A stretch of DNA of 60,629 bases from Planctomycetota bacterium (GCA_020848275.1 JADLAK010000011.1:1-60629); one strand, 5' to 3'; shown: positions 16,455 to 25,846, numbered from the stretch's first letter. Made by a program: numbers and translations. The notes: generated by a model not told the origin, from the sequence alone.

Positions 16455-17306
16455 ATGTCCGACCCCATGAAAACTCTCCGCTGGTTGCTTGGCGCCGCAA
16501 GTTTGACGGCGCTGATGCTTTATGCCGCGTCATGCAGCCAGGTGCCGAATGAAGCCGTGGAGGGAAAGTCCAACCCGACGGCCGCCGAGACCAAAACCTA
16601 CGAACAATGGGCGCGCGAAGCACGCGGCGCGTTTCTTGTCCAGCGGCGCAACATCGAGACCGTGAAAATCTCCGTCGATAAGTACAGGGAGGCGATTGCG
16701 ATCAAGGCCGACGAGTACGACGTGTTGTGGGAGGCCGCGCGCAGTTGTGTGTGGATGGGCAATTTCGGGCCCGACAAAGAGCGCAAGGAGTACGTCGTGC
16801 AGGGCATCAAGTTCGCCAATGCGGCGGTGAAGGTCAGGCCCGACGGCGAGGAAGGTTTGTTTTACGACGCGGTGCTTGCCGGCAAGCTTGCGGAACTTGA
16901 TTTGGGCTATGCGCCCGACGGCATGAAAGTTCTCGAGAGCCGCTTGAAGCAGTTGATCGACATGCACTCGACGGTGATCTACGGCGCGCCGGACCGCGTT
17001 TACGGCATCCTGCTGATGCGCGCGCCGGGGGCGCCGCTGAGCGTCGGCGACTGGGACAAAGCGTATGTTCACCTGAAAAAGGGCTATGAGGTCGACCCGA
17101 AGTACCCCGAGAACCCGCTGTATCTTTCGGAGATCGAGTTCAAGCTTGGCAAGCGCGACAACAAGCCGGAGATGAAGGCCGCCGCACGCCGGCGCCTCGA
17201 GAGTTTCTTCTTTGGCCCCGACAGCAAGCCCTACATCGGCTCGGAGTTCGAGTGGGACGACTGGAAAGCCCAGGCCCGCAAGCTGCTGGACGACAATCCT
17301 CTGTAG
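16455..17306 (+). CDS. TPR lipoprotein, TatT-like
   Basis: The start at 16455 follows a GAGG at 8 bases and gives a 283-residue protein. It has a lipoprotein signal: charged start, hydrophobic run (LRWLLGAASLTALMLYAASC) and a lipobox Cys. The rest is helical with TPR-like pairs. The GAPDRVYGILLMRAPGAPLSVGDWDKAYVHLKKG... region resembles TatT, the TPR lipoprotein associated with some TRAP transporters. No TRAP transporter genes are in the window, so it may be a general TPR scaffold in the envelope. It is divergent from the sigma-54 activator and could be one of its targets; I saw no convincing -24/-12 site. A strong terminator follows. Confidence 0.7.
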   Translation: MSDPMKTLRWLLGAASLTALMLYAASCSQVPNEAVEGKSNPTAAETKTYEQWAREARGAFLVQRRNIETVKISVDKYREAIAIKADEYDVLWEAARSCVWMGNFGPDKERKEYVVQGIKFANAAVKVRPDGEEGLFYDAVLAGKLAELDLGYAPDGMKVLESRLKQLIDMHSTVIYGAPDRVYGILLMRAPGAPLSVGDWDKAYVHLKKGYEVDPKYPENPLYLSEIEFKLGKRDNKPEMKAAARRRLESFFFGPDSKPYIGSEFEWDDWKAQARKLLDDNPL

Positions 17307-17313
17307 TTTGTGG

Positions 17314-17367
17314 CATCGACCTCCAGGTCGATGTGTTGTGAGAGGCGACGCTCGCGTTGCCTCTTTT
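17314..17367 (+). terminator. Tandem hairpins with U-tract after 16455-17306
   Basis: First a perfect 9-bp hairpin (CATCGACCT 17314-17322 with AGGTCGATG 17325-17333), then a stem from 17341 (AGAGGCGACGC with GCGTTGCCTCT, one G-U pair) followed by TTTT at 17364-17367. The second is a good intrinsic terminator for the rightward lipoprotein gene; it ends at the stop of the convergent gene. Confidence 0.75.
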
Positions 17368-17809
17368 AGTTGCTCGGCGGCGTCCAAGTCGCGGGGACGG
17401 TGTAGAACGCTTCGAAGACTTCGCCGCTGGGCCACTTCAGGACAGCTCGATAGCGTTTGCCGAACTCAAGTGGCTTGTTTGGACGAAAGCAGAGTATGTC
17501 GGCATGCAGGTCAAAATCGCCTTGAAACGGTTCTCCGCTCTCAGGCGCAAAACTGAGCCACTTGTCCACGTACTTGCCATTCACAATGGTTTCTTTTGGA
17601 GGCCAAACTGCATAGACGCCGATCTGTCGTGGATCGTGACGCGGCTCAAACCTCTCTCCCTGAGCGCTCAATCCGCCTTCCATCGGACTCGACTGGGGGT
17701 GCGGGTAGAAAATGATCGCCCTGCCCGCTGGTTGTGGTCCACACGCGCCTATACCTCCAATCAGCAGCAAAGTTGCCACGATTCCAATGGTTCGTGCACG
17801 CAGGTTCAT
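17366..17809 (-). CDS. Unknown 147-residue lipoprotein
   Basis: The protein begins with a lipoprotein signal peptide (ARTIGIVATLLLIGGIGAC, lipobox GIGAC), so it would be anchored in a membrane. The mature part is about 125 residues, beta-rich with conserved-looking Pro and Trp (FYPHPQSSPMEGG, VWPPKETIVNG). It resembles an Ig-like fold: the C-terminal KRYRAVLKWPSGEVFEAFYT strand pair is typical of bacterial Ig domains. Function is not recognised. It is convergent with the TatT-like lipoprotein gene. The gap of 81 bases on its upstream side holds the pnp terminator. Confidence 0.65.
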   Translation of the reverse strand: MNLRARTIGIVATLLLIGGIGACGPQPAGRAIIFYPHPQSSPMEGGLSAQGERFEPRHDPRQIGVYAVWPPKETIVNGKYVDKWLSFAPESGEPFQGDFDLHADILCFRPNKPLEFGKRYRAVLKWPSGEVFEAFYTVPATWTPPSN

Positions 17810-17832
17810 AGCGTCTCATTATAGCTGGCTTA

Positions 17833-17864
17833 AAAAACTAGGGGCGACGCATGCGTCGCCCCTA
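17833..17864 (-). terminator. pnp terminator, 26-bp perfect palindrome
   Basis: Positions 17839-17864 form a perfect palindrome (TAGGGGCGACGCA and its reverse complement). On the minus strand it is followed by GTTTTTTAA. It ends the leftward pnp transcript. Similar GGGGCGACGCATGCGTCGCCCC hairpins are, from memory and unverified, common between genes of several phyla. Confidence 0.85.
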
Positions 17865-17890
17865 CAGGTTTAAGGCTTACAGTTTAGGCG

Positions 17891-20092
17891 CTACCGGCGA
17901 TGGCCGCCGCCACGGCCGCCGCGGCCGCCGCCACCGCCGCTGCGTTCACGCGGGGGCGCGGGCGTGTACTGCTCGCCCCGGTCCTTGAGAATCACGGCCT
18001 TGCGGCTGACTTTAACCCTGCCGGTCGCGTCGACATTAATAATTTCAAAATCCAACTCGTCGCCCATCTTCACGACGTCTTCGGGCTTCTCGACATAACC
18101 GTCCGAGAGCTCGCTGACGTGGCACATGGCTTCCTGCGCGCCATTGAATTCAACGAACACGCCGAATTCCTTCATGCTCGTCACCTTGCCGCGGATGCGC
18201 GAGCCCAGCTCGGGCTTTGCGGTCATGGCGCGGATGCGGTTGGCGCAATCCTCGGCGCCGCCCGGCTCGGTGCTGAAAATCTTGACGCTGCCGTCTTCCT
18301 CGACGGAGATCGTGGTCTTGGTCGCTTCCTGCAGCGCGCGGATGGTCTTGCCGCCGGGGCCGATCAGCAGGCCGATCTGCTCCTTGTCGATCTTGACCGT
18401 CTCGTACTTCGGCGCCCACTTGCTGAGCTCGCGGCGCGGCGCGGGCATGGCGATCTTCATCTTCTCAAGCACGTGCAGGCGGCCATCGCGCGCCTGTTTC
18501 AGCGCCTTGAGCATGATGTCGAGGCTGAGGTTGAGAACTTTGATGTCCATCTGAAGCGCCGTGATGCCGTCGGCCGTGCCGCAGACCTTGAAATCCATGT
18601 CGCCGGCGTGGTCCTCGTCGCCGAGGATGTCCGTCAGCACGCGCACGACGTCGCCTTCCTTGACCAGGCCCATCGCCACGCCCGCAACGGGCTTCTTCAG
18701 CGGCACGCCCGCGTCAAACAGCGACAGCGACGCGCCGCAAACCGTCGCCATGCTCGAGCTGCCGTTGCTCTCGAGAATGTCGCTGACGATGCGGATGGTG
18801 TAAGGGAAAGTCGCGTTGGGCGGCAGCATCGGGCGGATCGCGCGTTCAGCGAGTGCGCCGTGGCCGATTTCGCGGCGGCCGGGACCGCGGATAGGCTTTA
18901 CTTCGCCCGTGCTGAAACTGGGGAAGTTGTAATGCAGCAGGAAGTATTCTTCCTTGCTTTCGCGCAGGCCGTCGATGAGCTGGCCGTCCTCGCTGGTGCC
19001 CAGCGTGCAGGTGACAAACGCCTGCGTTTCGCCGCGCGTGAATGTCACGCTGCCGTGGTTGCGCGGAAACGGCGCCATCTCGATGGTGATGGGGCGCACG
19101 GTTTCCATGTTGCGGCCGTCAACGCGCTTGTTCTCTTTCACAATCACGTCGCGCAGGGCCTTGTATTTCAGTTCGCTGAAGATGCTGGAAAGCGTCTTGG
19201 CGCGAACGGCGAGCTTGGCCTTTTCTTCGGGCGTGGTGCGGTCGTTGACGGGGCACATCTCGATGATCGCGTTGTGCTTGACCTCGTCCATCGCCTCGCT
19301 GCGGCCGAACTTGTCCTTGACCTTGATGGCCTCGATCAGCTTGGGGTAGTACTTCTTGAGCACTTCGTCCATCAGTGCTTTGTCAGGGCCGGCGGGCGGT
19401 TCAAACTCCTCGCGCACCACGCCGACTTTCTTGACCATCTCGTTCTGAAGATTACACAGGCGCTTGATCTCGGCGTGCGCGATACCCAGCGCCTCGGTGA
19501 TCTGCTCTTCCGAAAGTTCGTTGGCTCCGGCCTCAACCATACAGATGCCTTCGAGGGTGCCGGCAACGATCATGTTCAGCGCGCCGGTGTCCTGCTGGGC
19601 GTAAGTCGGGTTGATGACGTACTTGCCTTCGTTCATGCCCATGCGCACGGCGCCCACGGGGCCGTGGAACGGCAGGCCGGCGAGCATCAGAGCCAGGCTC
19701 GAGCCGTTGATCATCAGGATATCTGGGTCAAGTTCGGGGTCGGCCGACATCACCATGCCCTGGACCTGCACTTCGTCCATGTAGCCTTCGGCAAACAGCG
19801 GGCGCAGCGGGCGGTCGGTGCAGCGCATCGTGAGCGTTTCCTTCATCGAAGGACGCGTCTCGCGCTTGAAGAAGCCGCCGGGCAGTTTGCCCGCGGCGCT
19901 GGTCTTTTCACGATAATCGACGGTCAGCGGAAAGAAATCGATGCCCGGACGCGCGCCCGCGCTGGTGACGGCGACAAATACCGCCGAGTTGTTCTCGCGC
20001 ACAAGGCACGCGCCCGCCGCCTGCTTGGCAAGCCAGCCGGTTTCGAAAGAAATGTCGCGACCGCCGACATTGAGACTCATTACGTGTTTCAT
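17891..20092 (-). CDS. pnp: Polynucleotide phosphorylase
   Basis: This 733-residue enzyme degrades RNA 3' to 5' by phosphorolysis. Domain order is two RNase PH domains (the first about 10-230, the second about 320-545, with [19 protein letters not shown] and [16 protein letters not shown]), a KH domain ([20 protein letters not shown], about 570-630) and an S1 domain ([20 protein letters not shown], about 640-710). A Gly/Arg-rich tail ([17 protein letters not shown]) extends it, a basic disordered end that may add RNA affinity. rpsO lies just upstream on the same strand, the widespread rpsO-pnp arrangement. The 200-base leader is strongly structured. Start chosen at the ATG with GAGGA five bases upstream. 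Confidence 0.97.
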   Translation of the reverse strand: MKHVMSLNVGGRDISFETGWLAKQAAGACLVRENNSAVFVAVTSAGARPGIDFFPLTVDYREKTSAAGKLPGGFFKRETRPSMKETLTMRCTDRPLRPLFAEGYMDEVQVQGMVMSADPELDPDILMINGSSLALMLAGLPFHGPVGAVRMGMNEGKYVINPTYAQQDTGALNMIVAGTLEGICMVEAGANELSEEQITEALGIAHAEIKRLCNLQNEMVKKVGVVREEFEPPAGPDKALMDEVLKKYYPKLIEAIKVKDKFGRSEAMDEVKHNAIIEMCPVNDRTTPEEKAKLAVRAKTLSSIFSELKYKALRDVIVKENKRVDGRNMETVRPITIEMAPFPRNHGSVTFTRGETQAFVTCTLGTSEDGQLIDGLRESKEEYFLLHYNFPSFSTGEVKPIRGPGRREIGHGALAERAIRPMLPPNATFPYTIRIVSDILESNGSSSMATVCGASLSLFDAGVPLKKPVAGVAMGLVKEGDVVRVLTDILGDEDHAGDMDFKVCGTADGITALQMDIKVLNLSLDIMLKALKQARDGRLHVLEKMKIAMPAPRRELSKWAPKYETVKIDKEQIGLLIGPGGKTIRALQEATKTTISVEEDGSVKIFSTEPGGAEDCANRIRAMTAKPELGSRIRGKVTSMKEFGVFVEFNGAQEAMCHVSELSDGYVEKPEDVVKMGDELDFEIINVDATGRVKVSRKAVILKDRGEQYTPAPPRERSGGGGGRGGRGGGHRR

Positions 20093-20114
20093 TTATTCCT
20101 CACCAACGCTCATG

Positions 20115-20281
20115 GCTCCCGATGCTGGGAGCGTCCTGTACGGAGCGTGGTGGGATTGCACTCGGCCTGTTGCGGCGGGCAGAGAAGCTGAGGCTCTCAA
20201 TGAGCCTGTGCCTCTGTGTCCGCCGTGCCCGGGGTGATACTCCGCCACGCTCCTCGCTTTTTCACACCGGTGAAAAAGCGA
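20115..20281 (-). promoter_or_regulatory. Structured rpsO-pnp intergenic leader
   Basis: Read on the minus strand after rpsO: a 12-bp hairpin (20254-20265 with 20270-20281, TCGCTTTTTCAC / GTGAAAAAGCGA, ACCG loop); then a 9-bp long-range stem (20142-20150 GGAGCGTGG with 20245-20253 CCACGCTCC) enclosing AGGCTC/GAGCCT (20191-20207); then a hairpin GCTCCC/GGGAGC (20115-20132) near the pnp start. In E. coli this intergenic hairpin is cut by RNase III and mediates pnp autoregulation; a like role here is inference. Confidence 0.6.
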
Positions 20282-20292
20282 AACGGCATCCG

Positions 20293-20559
20293 CTACTTGC
20301 GGATGCCGAGCTTTTCGATCAACGTCTTGTAACGCGCTTCGTCAACACGGTTGAGATACTTCAACAGCGCGTTGCGCTTTCCCACCATCACCAGCAAACC
20401 GCGTCGGCTGTGGTGATCCTTCACGTGAAGCTTGAGGTGCATCGTGAGCTGGTTGATGCGCTCAGTCAGCAATGCGCACTGCACTTCCGGCGAGCCTGTG
20501 TCGTTTGCCTTCAAGGCGTATTGCTTGACGAGGCCCTTCTTGCGCTCCGTTGTTGCCAT
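20293..20559 (-). CDS. rpsO: 30S ribosomal protein S15
   Basis: The 88-residue product matches S15 along its length: [40 protein letters not shown] and [24 protein letters not shown]. The conserved His-Ser-Arg-Arg-Gly-Leu stretch contacts 16S rRNA helix 22. It has a GGAGAG ribosome-binding site a few bases before the ATG. It is transcribed leftward toward pnp with a 200-base structured leader between, and is separated from the upstream ispD operon by a terminator at 20695-20726, so it should have its own promoter in 20560-20694. Confidence 0.97.
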   Translation of the reverse strand: MATTERKKGLVKQYALKANDTGSPEVQCALLTERINQLTMHLKLHVKDHHSRRGLLVMVGKRNALLKYLNRVDEARYKTLIEKLGIRK

Positions 20560-20694
20560 CTATCTCTCCATGTCCTTAGCACTTGCGCTCGGCGCAGCCC
20601 GTTGCCGCGCCGGCGTGGTTTCCAATCGGGCAGAGACGGTAACATGAGCGTCTGCCGCGTCAAGCACGTGGCATTGGCAAGGCCAAGGTGGCAG

Positions 20695-20726
20695 CAAAAA
20701 CAGACGACCGAATGTTCGGTCGTCTG
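20695..20726 (-). terminator. Intrinsic terminator of the ispD operon
   Basis: A perfect 12-bp stem (CAGACGACCGAA 20701-20712 with 20715-20726) is followed on the minus strand by TTTTTGC. It lies 22 bases after the stop of the small gene at 20748 and separates the ispD operon from rpsO. Confidence 0.9.
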
Positions 20727-20747
20727 CATATAACCAATTCAAGCAAT

Positions 20748-20924
20748 TTACTGGGCTCGCCGCTTGTGGCCGCCTTTGTACTTGGCCTGACTAACGGCCA
20801 ATTCACGCTCAATTCGTTTCTCAAGCGCGTCGCGGTCGGACGCGCTGAAGCTGCCTTTTGCCCCTTGCATGACGTGCTGAGGCTTGCGGTTCAACACAGC
20901 CTTAGCCCAAGTCGTAGTAGTCAT
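20748..20924 (-). CDS. 58-residue basic protein of unknown function
   Basis: A small gene whose ATG overlaps the stop of the preceding gene in an ATGA arrangement (20921-20924), which indicates translational coupling. It ends at TAA 20748-20750, just before a strong terminator. The protein starts MTTTTWAKAVLNRKPQHVMQ, has a charged helix (SDRDALEKRIERELAVSQAK) and a basic end (YKGGHKRRAQ). It is unlike the other 58-residue basic protein at 15218 in sequence, but both follow a small beta-rich protein gene. Function unknown; antitoxin-like or accessory roles are guesses. Confidence 0.65.
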   Translation of the reverse strand: MTTTTWAKAVLNRKPQHVMQGAKGSFSASDRDALEKRIERELAVSQAKYKGGHKRRAQ

Positions 20925-21302
20925 TCGTCCTCCACTTCCACATCAATTACAGGCAGTGGCATCACTCCCGCCAGTTTGCCGTCAATCGCCACATGAACAG
21001 TATACTCGCCCGCGTGAGGGAACACTACGCCTTCGAAGGCGACAATCGCAGATCGCAAAGGAGTGCCCTGCTGAACGATGAGAGGGCTTTCTCCTTTGGC
21101 AATGAGAGTTGAGTCGTCGGACGTATCCACAATTTCGGCCACCACCGTCTTGTTAGCGAGTGGTGAATACAAAGAATATGGAAGGTTCTGTCGGAAATTC
21201 GTCAAAATGGAGCGCAACGCGGACGTCGAGCAATCCTAATTGCGGCGGCGTGATCTGGATGCCGGTACACAACACAATGTTTCGAGCAATGGGCTGATCC
21301 AC
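20921..21302 (-). pseudogene. Small beta-sandwich protein (DUF6941-like), frameshifted
   Basis: The N-terminal part starts at a GTG (21300-21302) seven bases after a strong GGTGGAGG ribosome-binding site, 17 bases after the ispD stop, and runs 49 residues (MDQPIARNIVLCTGIQITPP ... FPTEPSIFFVFTTR) to a TAA at 21153-21155. The rest of the domain continues in another frame from about 21158 (ANKTVVAEIVDTSDDSTLIA ... HAGEYTVHVAIDGKLAGVMP) and ends at 20921. Joined by a +1 shift near 21155-21160 the two halves make one plausible domain with the closing GEY-strand typical of DUF6941-like proteins. Either it is a broken gene, a sequencing indel, or a programmed frameshift; I cannot tell which. The downstream half alone would need a TTG start without a good site. 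Confidence 0.6.
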
Positions 21303-21319
21303 TCAATGTCCTCCACCTT

Positions 21320-22633
21320 CTAGCTCAACTTGCGCAACGCCGTAATCGCGTTGATGTCGCCGCGGAGTTGCGGGTTGAGTTCCGTCGCGGTCTTGAGGTG
21401 CTTCTTGGCGGCGTCGGCCTGGCCGAGTTCCGACAGCGCCACGGCGCGCGAAAAATGCGTCGCGGGAAGCTTGTCGTCTAGCGCCAACGCCTTGGCAAAG
21501 GCCTTGTCCGCGTCCGAATAACGTTTGAGCCCCAGCAGGATCGCGCCGAGGTTGTGCTGCCACTGCGCGCCCCCGGGGTCGGCGTCGACGGCATTGTGCG
21601 CCGCGTTCAACGCGTCGGCCGACCGCCCAAGCTGGTCGTAGCACGCCGCAACCAGCGCGTGCGCCGCAGCCCAATCCTGCCTGTTGTTGGCCGCGGCCTT
21701 GGCGTGTTTCAAAGCGCGCTTGTAGTCGCGTGCGTTGAAGGCCGTCAGGGCGAAGTCGTAAAGCTGCTCGGGCGAGTTGGCCTTGCTGACGTCCATGATT
21801 TCAGGCGGCTCGAGCTCGATTACGGTCTGCTGTTCCGGGATCTGGTAGAAGACCGCGCTGTGCTGGTGCGCCAGTTTCTTTTTGCCCGTGCCCTTGTTGA
21901 CCTCGGCGATCAGGCGTTCGCCCAGCGCCAGGTCGTCGGGCGTGGTGATCTTGAAGTTGCCGGCGTCGCCCTGAACGACGGTGCAGGGCTCGTTGGTGCG
22001 CTCAAGAAGCGCGGCGTCGTCGGTGACGTCCTGCTTGCCGAATTTTTCGTAGGCCTTCAACAAACGCACGCGGCGGAAGCCCTGCGGCGTCTGGGCCGAC
22101 CACAACATCGCGCGGTCGACCGTCGCCGAGATATTACCGTTCTGGTCCACGCGTTTAATGGTGTCTTTGACCGGCAGCGCGAGGATCGCCGCGCCGACTT
22201 CTCGTGTGCGGGACATTAAACCTTCGATATCCTCGCGGCGCACGAAGGGTCGCGCGGCGTCGTGGATCATCACGTATTCGCAGGCCTCGGATGCAGCCTT
22301 GAGCCCGTTGACGACGCTGTCCTGGCGGCGCTTGCCGCCCGAGACAAAACGCGTGACGCCGGATTTGACCAGCCGCCTGGCCAGGGGCGCGCGCGATCCG
22401 TCGCCTTTGACTTCGGTTGCCGCGACGTTGGCGCCGTCCAGCCCCGTCAGGCGCGACATCTCCTCGCGCGGGACCACGACTATGACTTCGGCGATGCCCG
22501 GGATGCCCGCAAATGCGCGCACGGAACGCAGCACGATCGGCTCGCCCGCGAGGTCAAGGAACGCCTTGGGCGTACTGGCGCCCATGCGTGTTCCCGCGCC
22601 GCCGGCAACGATGATGAGTGAAAAGTCGGGCAT
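21320..22633 (-). CDS. ispD: IspD cytidylyltransferase fused to a TPR domain
   Basis: Residues 1 to about 235 are 2-C-methyl-D-erythritol 4-phosphate cytidylyltransferase of the non-mevalonate isoprenoid pathway: the nucleotide loop reads VAGGAGTRMGASTPKAFLDL, IHDAARPFV carries the second conserved segment and the C-terminal part has WSAQTPQGF and NFKITTPDDLALGERL. Residues about 270-437 are TPR repeats (YKRALKHAKAAANNRQDWAA, YSDADKAFAKALALDDKLPA, AKKHLKTATELNPQLRGD). The join has no ribosome-binding site before the internal ATG, so a true fusion is favoured. The start is the ATG at 22633; the frame stays open much further upstream only because it is antisense to eno. The combination is unusual. 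Confidence 0.88.
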   Translation of the reverse strand: MPDFSLIIVAGGAGTRMGASTPKAFLDLAGEPIVLRSVRAFAGIPGIAEVIVVVPREEMSRLTGLDGANVAATEVKGDGSRAPLARRLVKSGVTRFVSGGKRRQDSVVNGLKAASEACEYVMIHDAARPFVRREDIEGLMSRTREVGAAILALPVKDTIKRVDQNGNISATVDRAMLWSAQTPQGFRRVRLLKAYEKFGKQDVTDDAALLERTNEPCTVVQGDAGNFKITTPDDLALGERLIAEVNKGTGKKKLAHQHSAVFYQIPEQQTVIELEPPEIMDVSKANSPEQLYDFALTAFNARDYKRALKHAKAAANNRQDWAAAHALVAACYDQLGRSADALNAAHNAVDADPGGAQWQHNLGAILLGLKRYSDADKAFAKALALDDKLPATHFSRAVALSELGQADAAKKHLKTATELNPQLRGDINAITALRKLS

Positions 22634-22636
22634 AGT

Positions 22637-24046
<1,410 letters not shown>

Positions 24047-24114
24047 TTTTCAGCACGAATTTCGCGAGTAGACGCGAGCGATCGTTTTTATTCGTGGGTA
24101 TTCGTGGCTAAAAG
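24047..24114. repeat. Degenerate-repeat hairpin, period 10-11
   Basis: The left arm (24047-24084) starts TTTTCAGCACGAATTTCGCG immediately after the eno stop. The right arm (24085-24114) ends TATTCGTGGCTAAAAG and is its imperfect reverse complement. The right arm encodes the last residues (ATNTHE) and the TAA of the convergent gene at 24088. It probably serves as terminator for both genes. Confidence 0.8.
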
Positions 24115-24411
24115 TTTTTCGCGTTCCAGCTTCGCGATTTTTTCGTCCGCTTCCGCGATTAGCTTGTTCAACACGCGGATTTTGCTGTCCAGTCGTGCAA
24201 GCGCGCGCGTCGAAAGATCATCGATTTCGACGACCAATTCGCGCGCGGCGGTAAGTTGAGCTTCATTCACCGGCGCAGCAGCAGGCACGCTGCTGCGTGC
24301 CCCTATGGCCTTGCGTCGTCCAGCCAAACGGTGCACCAGCCGCGGCAGGACCAGCGAGGCCATGATTGCCACGAGACCTGCCGCCATCAGCGCCAACTGG
24401 GTCGGATCCAT
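24088..24411 (-). CDS. Unknown membrane-anchored coiled-coil protein
   Basis: Start placed at the ATG 24411, seven bases after GGAGA, giving 107 residues. One N-terminal membrane helix (QLALMAAGLVAIMASLVLP) is followed by a basic/Ala-rich linker and a coiled coil (RELVVEIDDLSTRALARLDSKIRVLNKL... with Leu/Ile heptads, about 55-100). The last six residues lie in the repeat hairpin shared with eno. The same plan (signal anchor, basic patch, coiled coil) is common in small phase-variable envelope proteins, but no family is recognised. The leader is AT-rich at 24440-24475, unlike its surroundings, and is the likely promoter region. Confidence 0.65.
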   Translation of the reverse strand: MDPTQLALMAAGLVAIMASLVLPRLVHRLAGRRKAIGARSSVPAAAPVNEAQLTAARELVVEIDDLSTRALARLDSKIRVLNKLIAEADEKIAKLEREKLLATNTHE

Positions 24412-24470
24412 GCATGGTTCTCCGTACCCATGAAACATATAAAAGACAAAAATACAATAAAATAGTAACC

Positions 24471-24553
24471 GCCGACGATAACGGATAGACGCCGATACGC
24501 AAAAACGCCGACGGGCATGATCCGTCGGCGTTCATCCGCATTGATCGGCGGCA
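24471..24553 (-). terminator. Nested repeat hairpin and terminator after the STN-domain gene
   Basis: An inner 11-bp stem (24504-24514 AACGCCGACGG with 24522-24532) is followed on the minus strand by TTTTTG, a good intrinsic terminator. An outer imperfect shell (CCGCCGACGATAACGGATAG on the left, TTCATCCGCATTGATCGGCGG on the right) is made of drifting CGCCGAT/CGGATA units about 11-12 bases long, like the other hairpin repeats. Confidence 0.8.
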
Positions 24554-24557
24554 AAAA

Positions 24558-25241
24558 CTACTTGCTCGTGCGCAACTGGTCGAGCAGGTCCGCTACCTGC
24601 TTGTGCACTTCGCGCGTGGCCTTCACGATCAACTGGCCCTTCACGATTGTCACTGTGCAGGTGGTGTCCCAGTCCGCCTCGATGGTTTCTTTAATCATGT
24701 CGACGATATCGTCGGTGGTTGGCGTTTCTTTCTCTTCGGGCGGCATCTCGACGCCCACGCCGCTCGAGTCATCGCTCTCCTTCATGCGAATCTTCGGCGC
24801 GGGGAAGTCCTGCACCGCCGCGGTAATGTCGCGGACGTCGTAGATCTTGTTGCTGGTTGCGCCCTGGGCCTTTTCCTTGGTGGTCAGGTAGAGCACGCCA
24901 TTCTTGTAACTCTTGTAGAGACCGACGTCCTGGATCACGATGTTGAGCGCATTGCCGAGCTTGATTTTGCCCAGTGTGACCGTGACCTTGCGGTCCTCTT
25001 CCTTAATGTCCTTCAGCGCTTCCTTGTCGATCAAAATCGAGATGTTGCCCTTCTTGGCGAGGTCCTTGACCACTTCGTTGATGTCCTGTTTTTCATAGGA
25101 CAGCGAATCCAGCGACGTGGACTCCAGCGCGTTCTCAATCTTCTTGTACGTCGCTTCTTCGTCCTTCTCGCCCGCGAAGACCGGCGCCGCAAATAGCGAA
25201 AGAACCGCGAAGAAAGCGGCAAGCAGAGCGAACTTCTTCAT
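24558..25241 (-). CDS. Periplasmic protein with STN (secretin N0-like) domain
   Basis: The start was set at the ATG before the signal peptide (KKFALLAAFFAVLSLFAAPVFA), giving 227 residues. The mature protein opens with a short coiled stretch. It then has an STN-type domain: KKGNISILIDKEAL, RKVTVTLGKIKLGNALNIVI and KNGVLYLTTKEKA (about 65-125) match the beta-alpha-beta pattern found at the N-terminus of secretins and TonB receptors. A C-terminal repeat of the same style (DIVDMIKETIEADWDTTCTV, IVKGQLIVKATREVHKQVAD) resembles the N1/KH-like fold of GspD. There is no secretin barrel, so it is a stand-alone periplasmic adaptor; its partner is unknown. Confidence 0.75.
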   Translation of the reverse strand: MKKFALLAAFFAVLSLFAAPVFAGEKDEEATYKKIENALESTSLDSLSYEKQDINEVVKDLAKKGNISILIDKEALKDIKEEDRKVTVTLGKIKLGNALNIVIQDVGLYKSYKNGVLYLTTKEKAQGATSNKIYDVRDITAAVQDFPAPKIRMKESDDSSGVGVEMPPEEKETPTTDDIVDMIKETIEADWDTTCTVTIVKGQLIVKATREVHKQVADLLDQLRTSK

Positions 25242-25312
25242 TGGGAAGACCCTTACAGGGGTGAAACCGGGGTGCCGGGCCGCCGCCCGACCCAAAGAGT
25301 TTACCCGGTGGA

Positions 25313-25440
25313 AAGCATAAAGCTAAAGGCTAAAAGCTAAAAATTGCCGACCGTGACAGGACGATTAAGAGTTGCCATCGCTGTGAAGCCCGTCTGCGGC
25401 CCCAACTCAAATTTCAGTCTTTAGCTTTTAGCCTGCTTTT
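25313..25440. repeat. Degenerate-repeat hairpin, period 7
   Basis: Left arm 25313-25344 reads AAGCATA AAGCTAA AGGCTAA AAGCTAA; right arm 25410-25440 contains CTTTAGC TTTTAGC CTGCTTT. The arms are reverse complements separated by about 65 bases, longer than in the other elements. It lies between the divergent STN-domain and small secreted protein genes. Confidence 0.75.
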
Positions 25441-25513
25441 CTCCGCAACCTTGCGGGATGCCCGGGGTGCTATTGACTGTCCAATACCGGACCCCTCAAC
25501 AAAGGAAAAAGCC

Positions 25514-25816
25514 ATGAAAAGCCTCATCATTATCGCCTTTGCTGCCCTGTGTGCGGCGCCCGTTTTCGCCGCAGACAATGCAGTCAAGACCGACCGTCCC
25601 GCCCGTGAAGGCCGCAAGGACTGCGGCTGCCGCAAAAAGCACGACGGCAAACACGCGGAACGCCGCGAGGAAATGAAGAAGCTGCTTGAAAGCTTGAGCG
25701 AGACCGAACGCGAGGCGCTGAAGGCCGAACTGAAGGCCCTGCGCGAGAAACATAAGGCCGAAAACGAAGCCCACCGCGCGGCGGTCAAGGCCGTGATCGA
25801 CAAGTACAAGAAGTAG
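25514..25816 (+). CDS. Small secreted coiled-coil protein with CGC/His cluster
   Basis: The start is the ATG after AAAGGAAAAAGCC; the 100-residue product has a signal peptide (KSLIIIAFAALCAAPVFA). The mature part begins with a Cys/His/Lys cluster (RKDCGCRKKHDGKH) that could bind metal, then a single long charged helix (RREEMKKLLESLSETEREAL ... KAVIDKYKK). The layout (short exported helix with LxxLs) loosely recalls Spy/CpxP/ZraP periplasmic proteins, but the LTxxQ motif is absent. Function is not recognised. It is followed within 35 bases by the repeat hairpin that ends the convergent VWA gene. Confidence 0.65.
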   Translation: MKSLIIIAFAALCAAPVFAADNAVKTDRPAREGRKDCGCRKKHDGKHAERREEMKKLLESLSETEREALKAELKALREKHKAENEAHRAAVKAVIDKYKK

Positions 25817-25846
25817 CGAGCAACAGGAAAGCGGACAGCAAAAAAA

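Noticed and set aside
17900..20191. A 763-codon plus-strand open frame opposite pnp
   Set aside because: It is a His/Arg/Ala/Val-rich shadow of pnp with no recognisable motif; pnp itself is certain.
20560..20747. tRNA or other small RNA gene between rpsO and the ispD operon
   Set aside because: No cloverleaf or TTCGANNC loop context found; the hairpin at 20701-20726 with U-tract explains the structure as a terminator.
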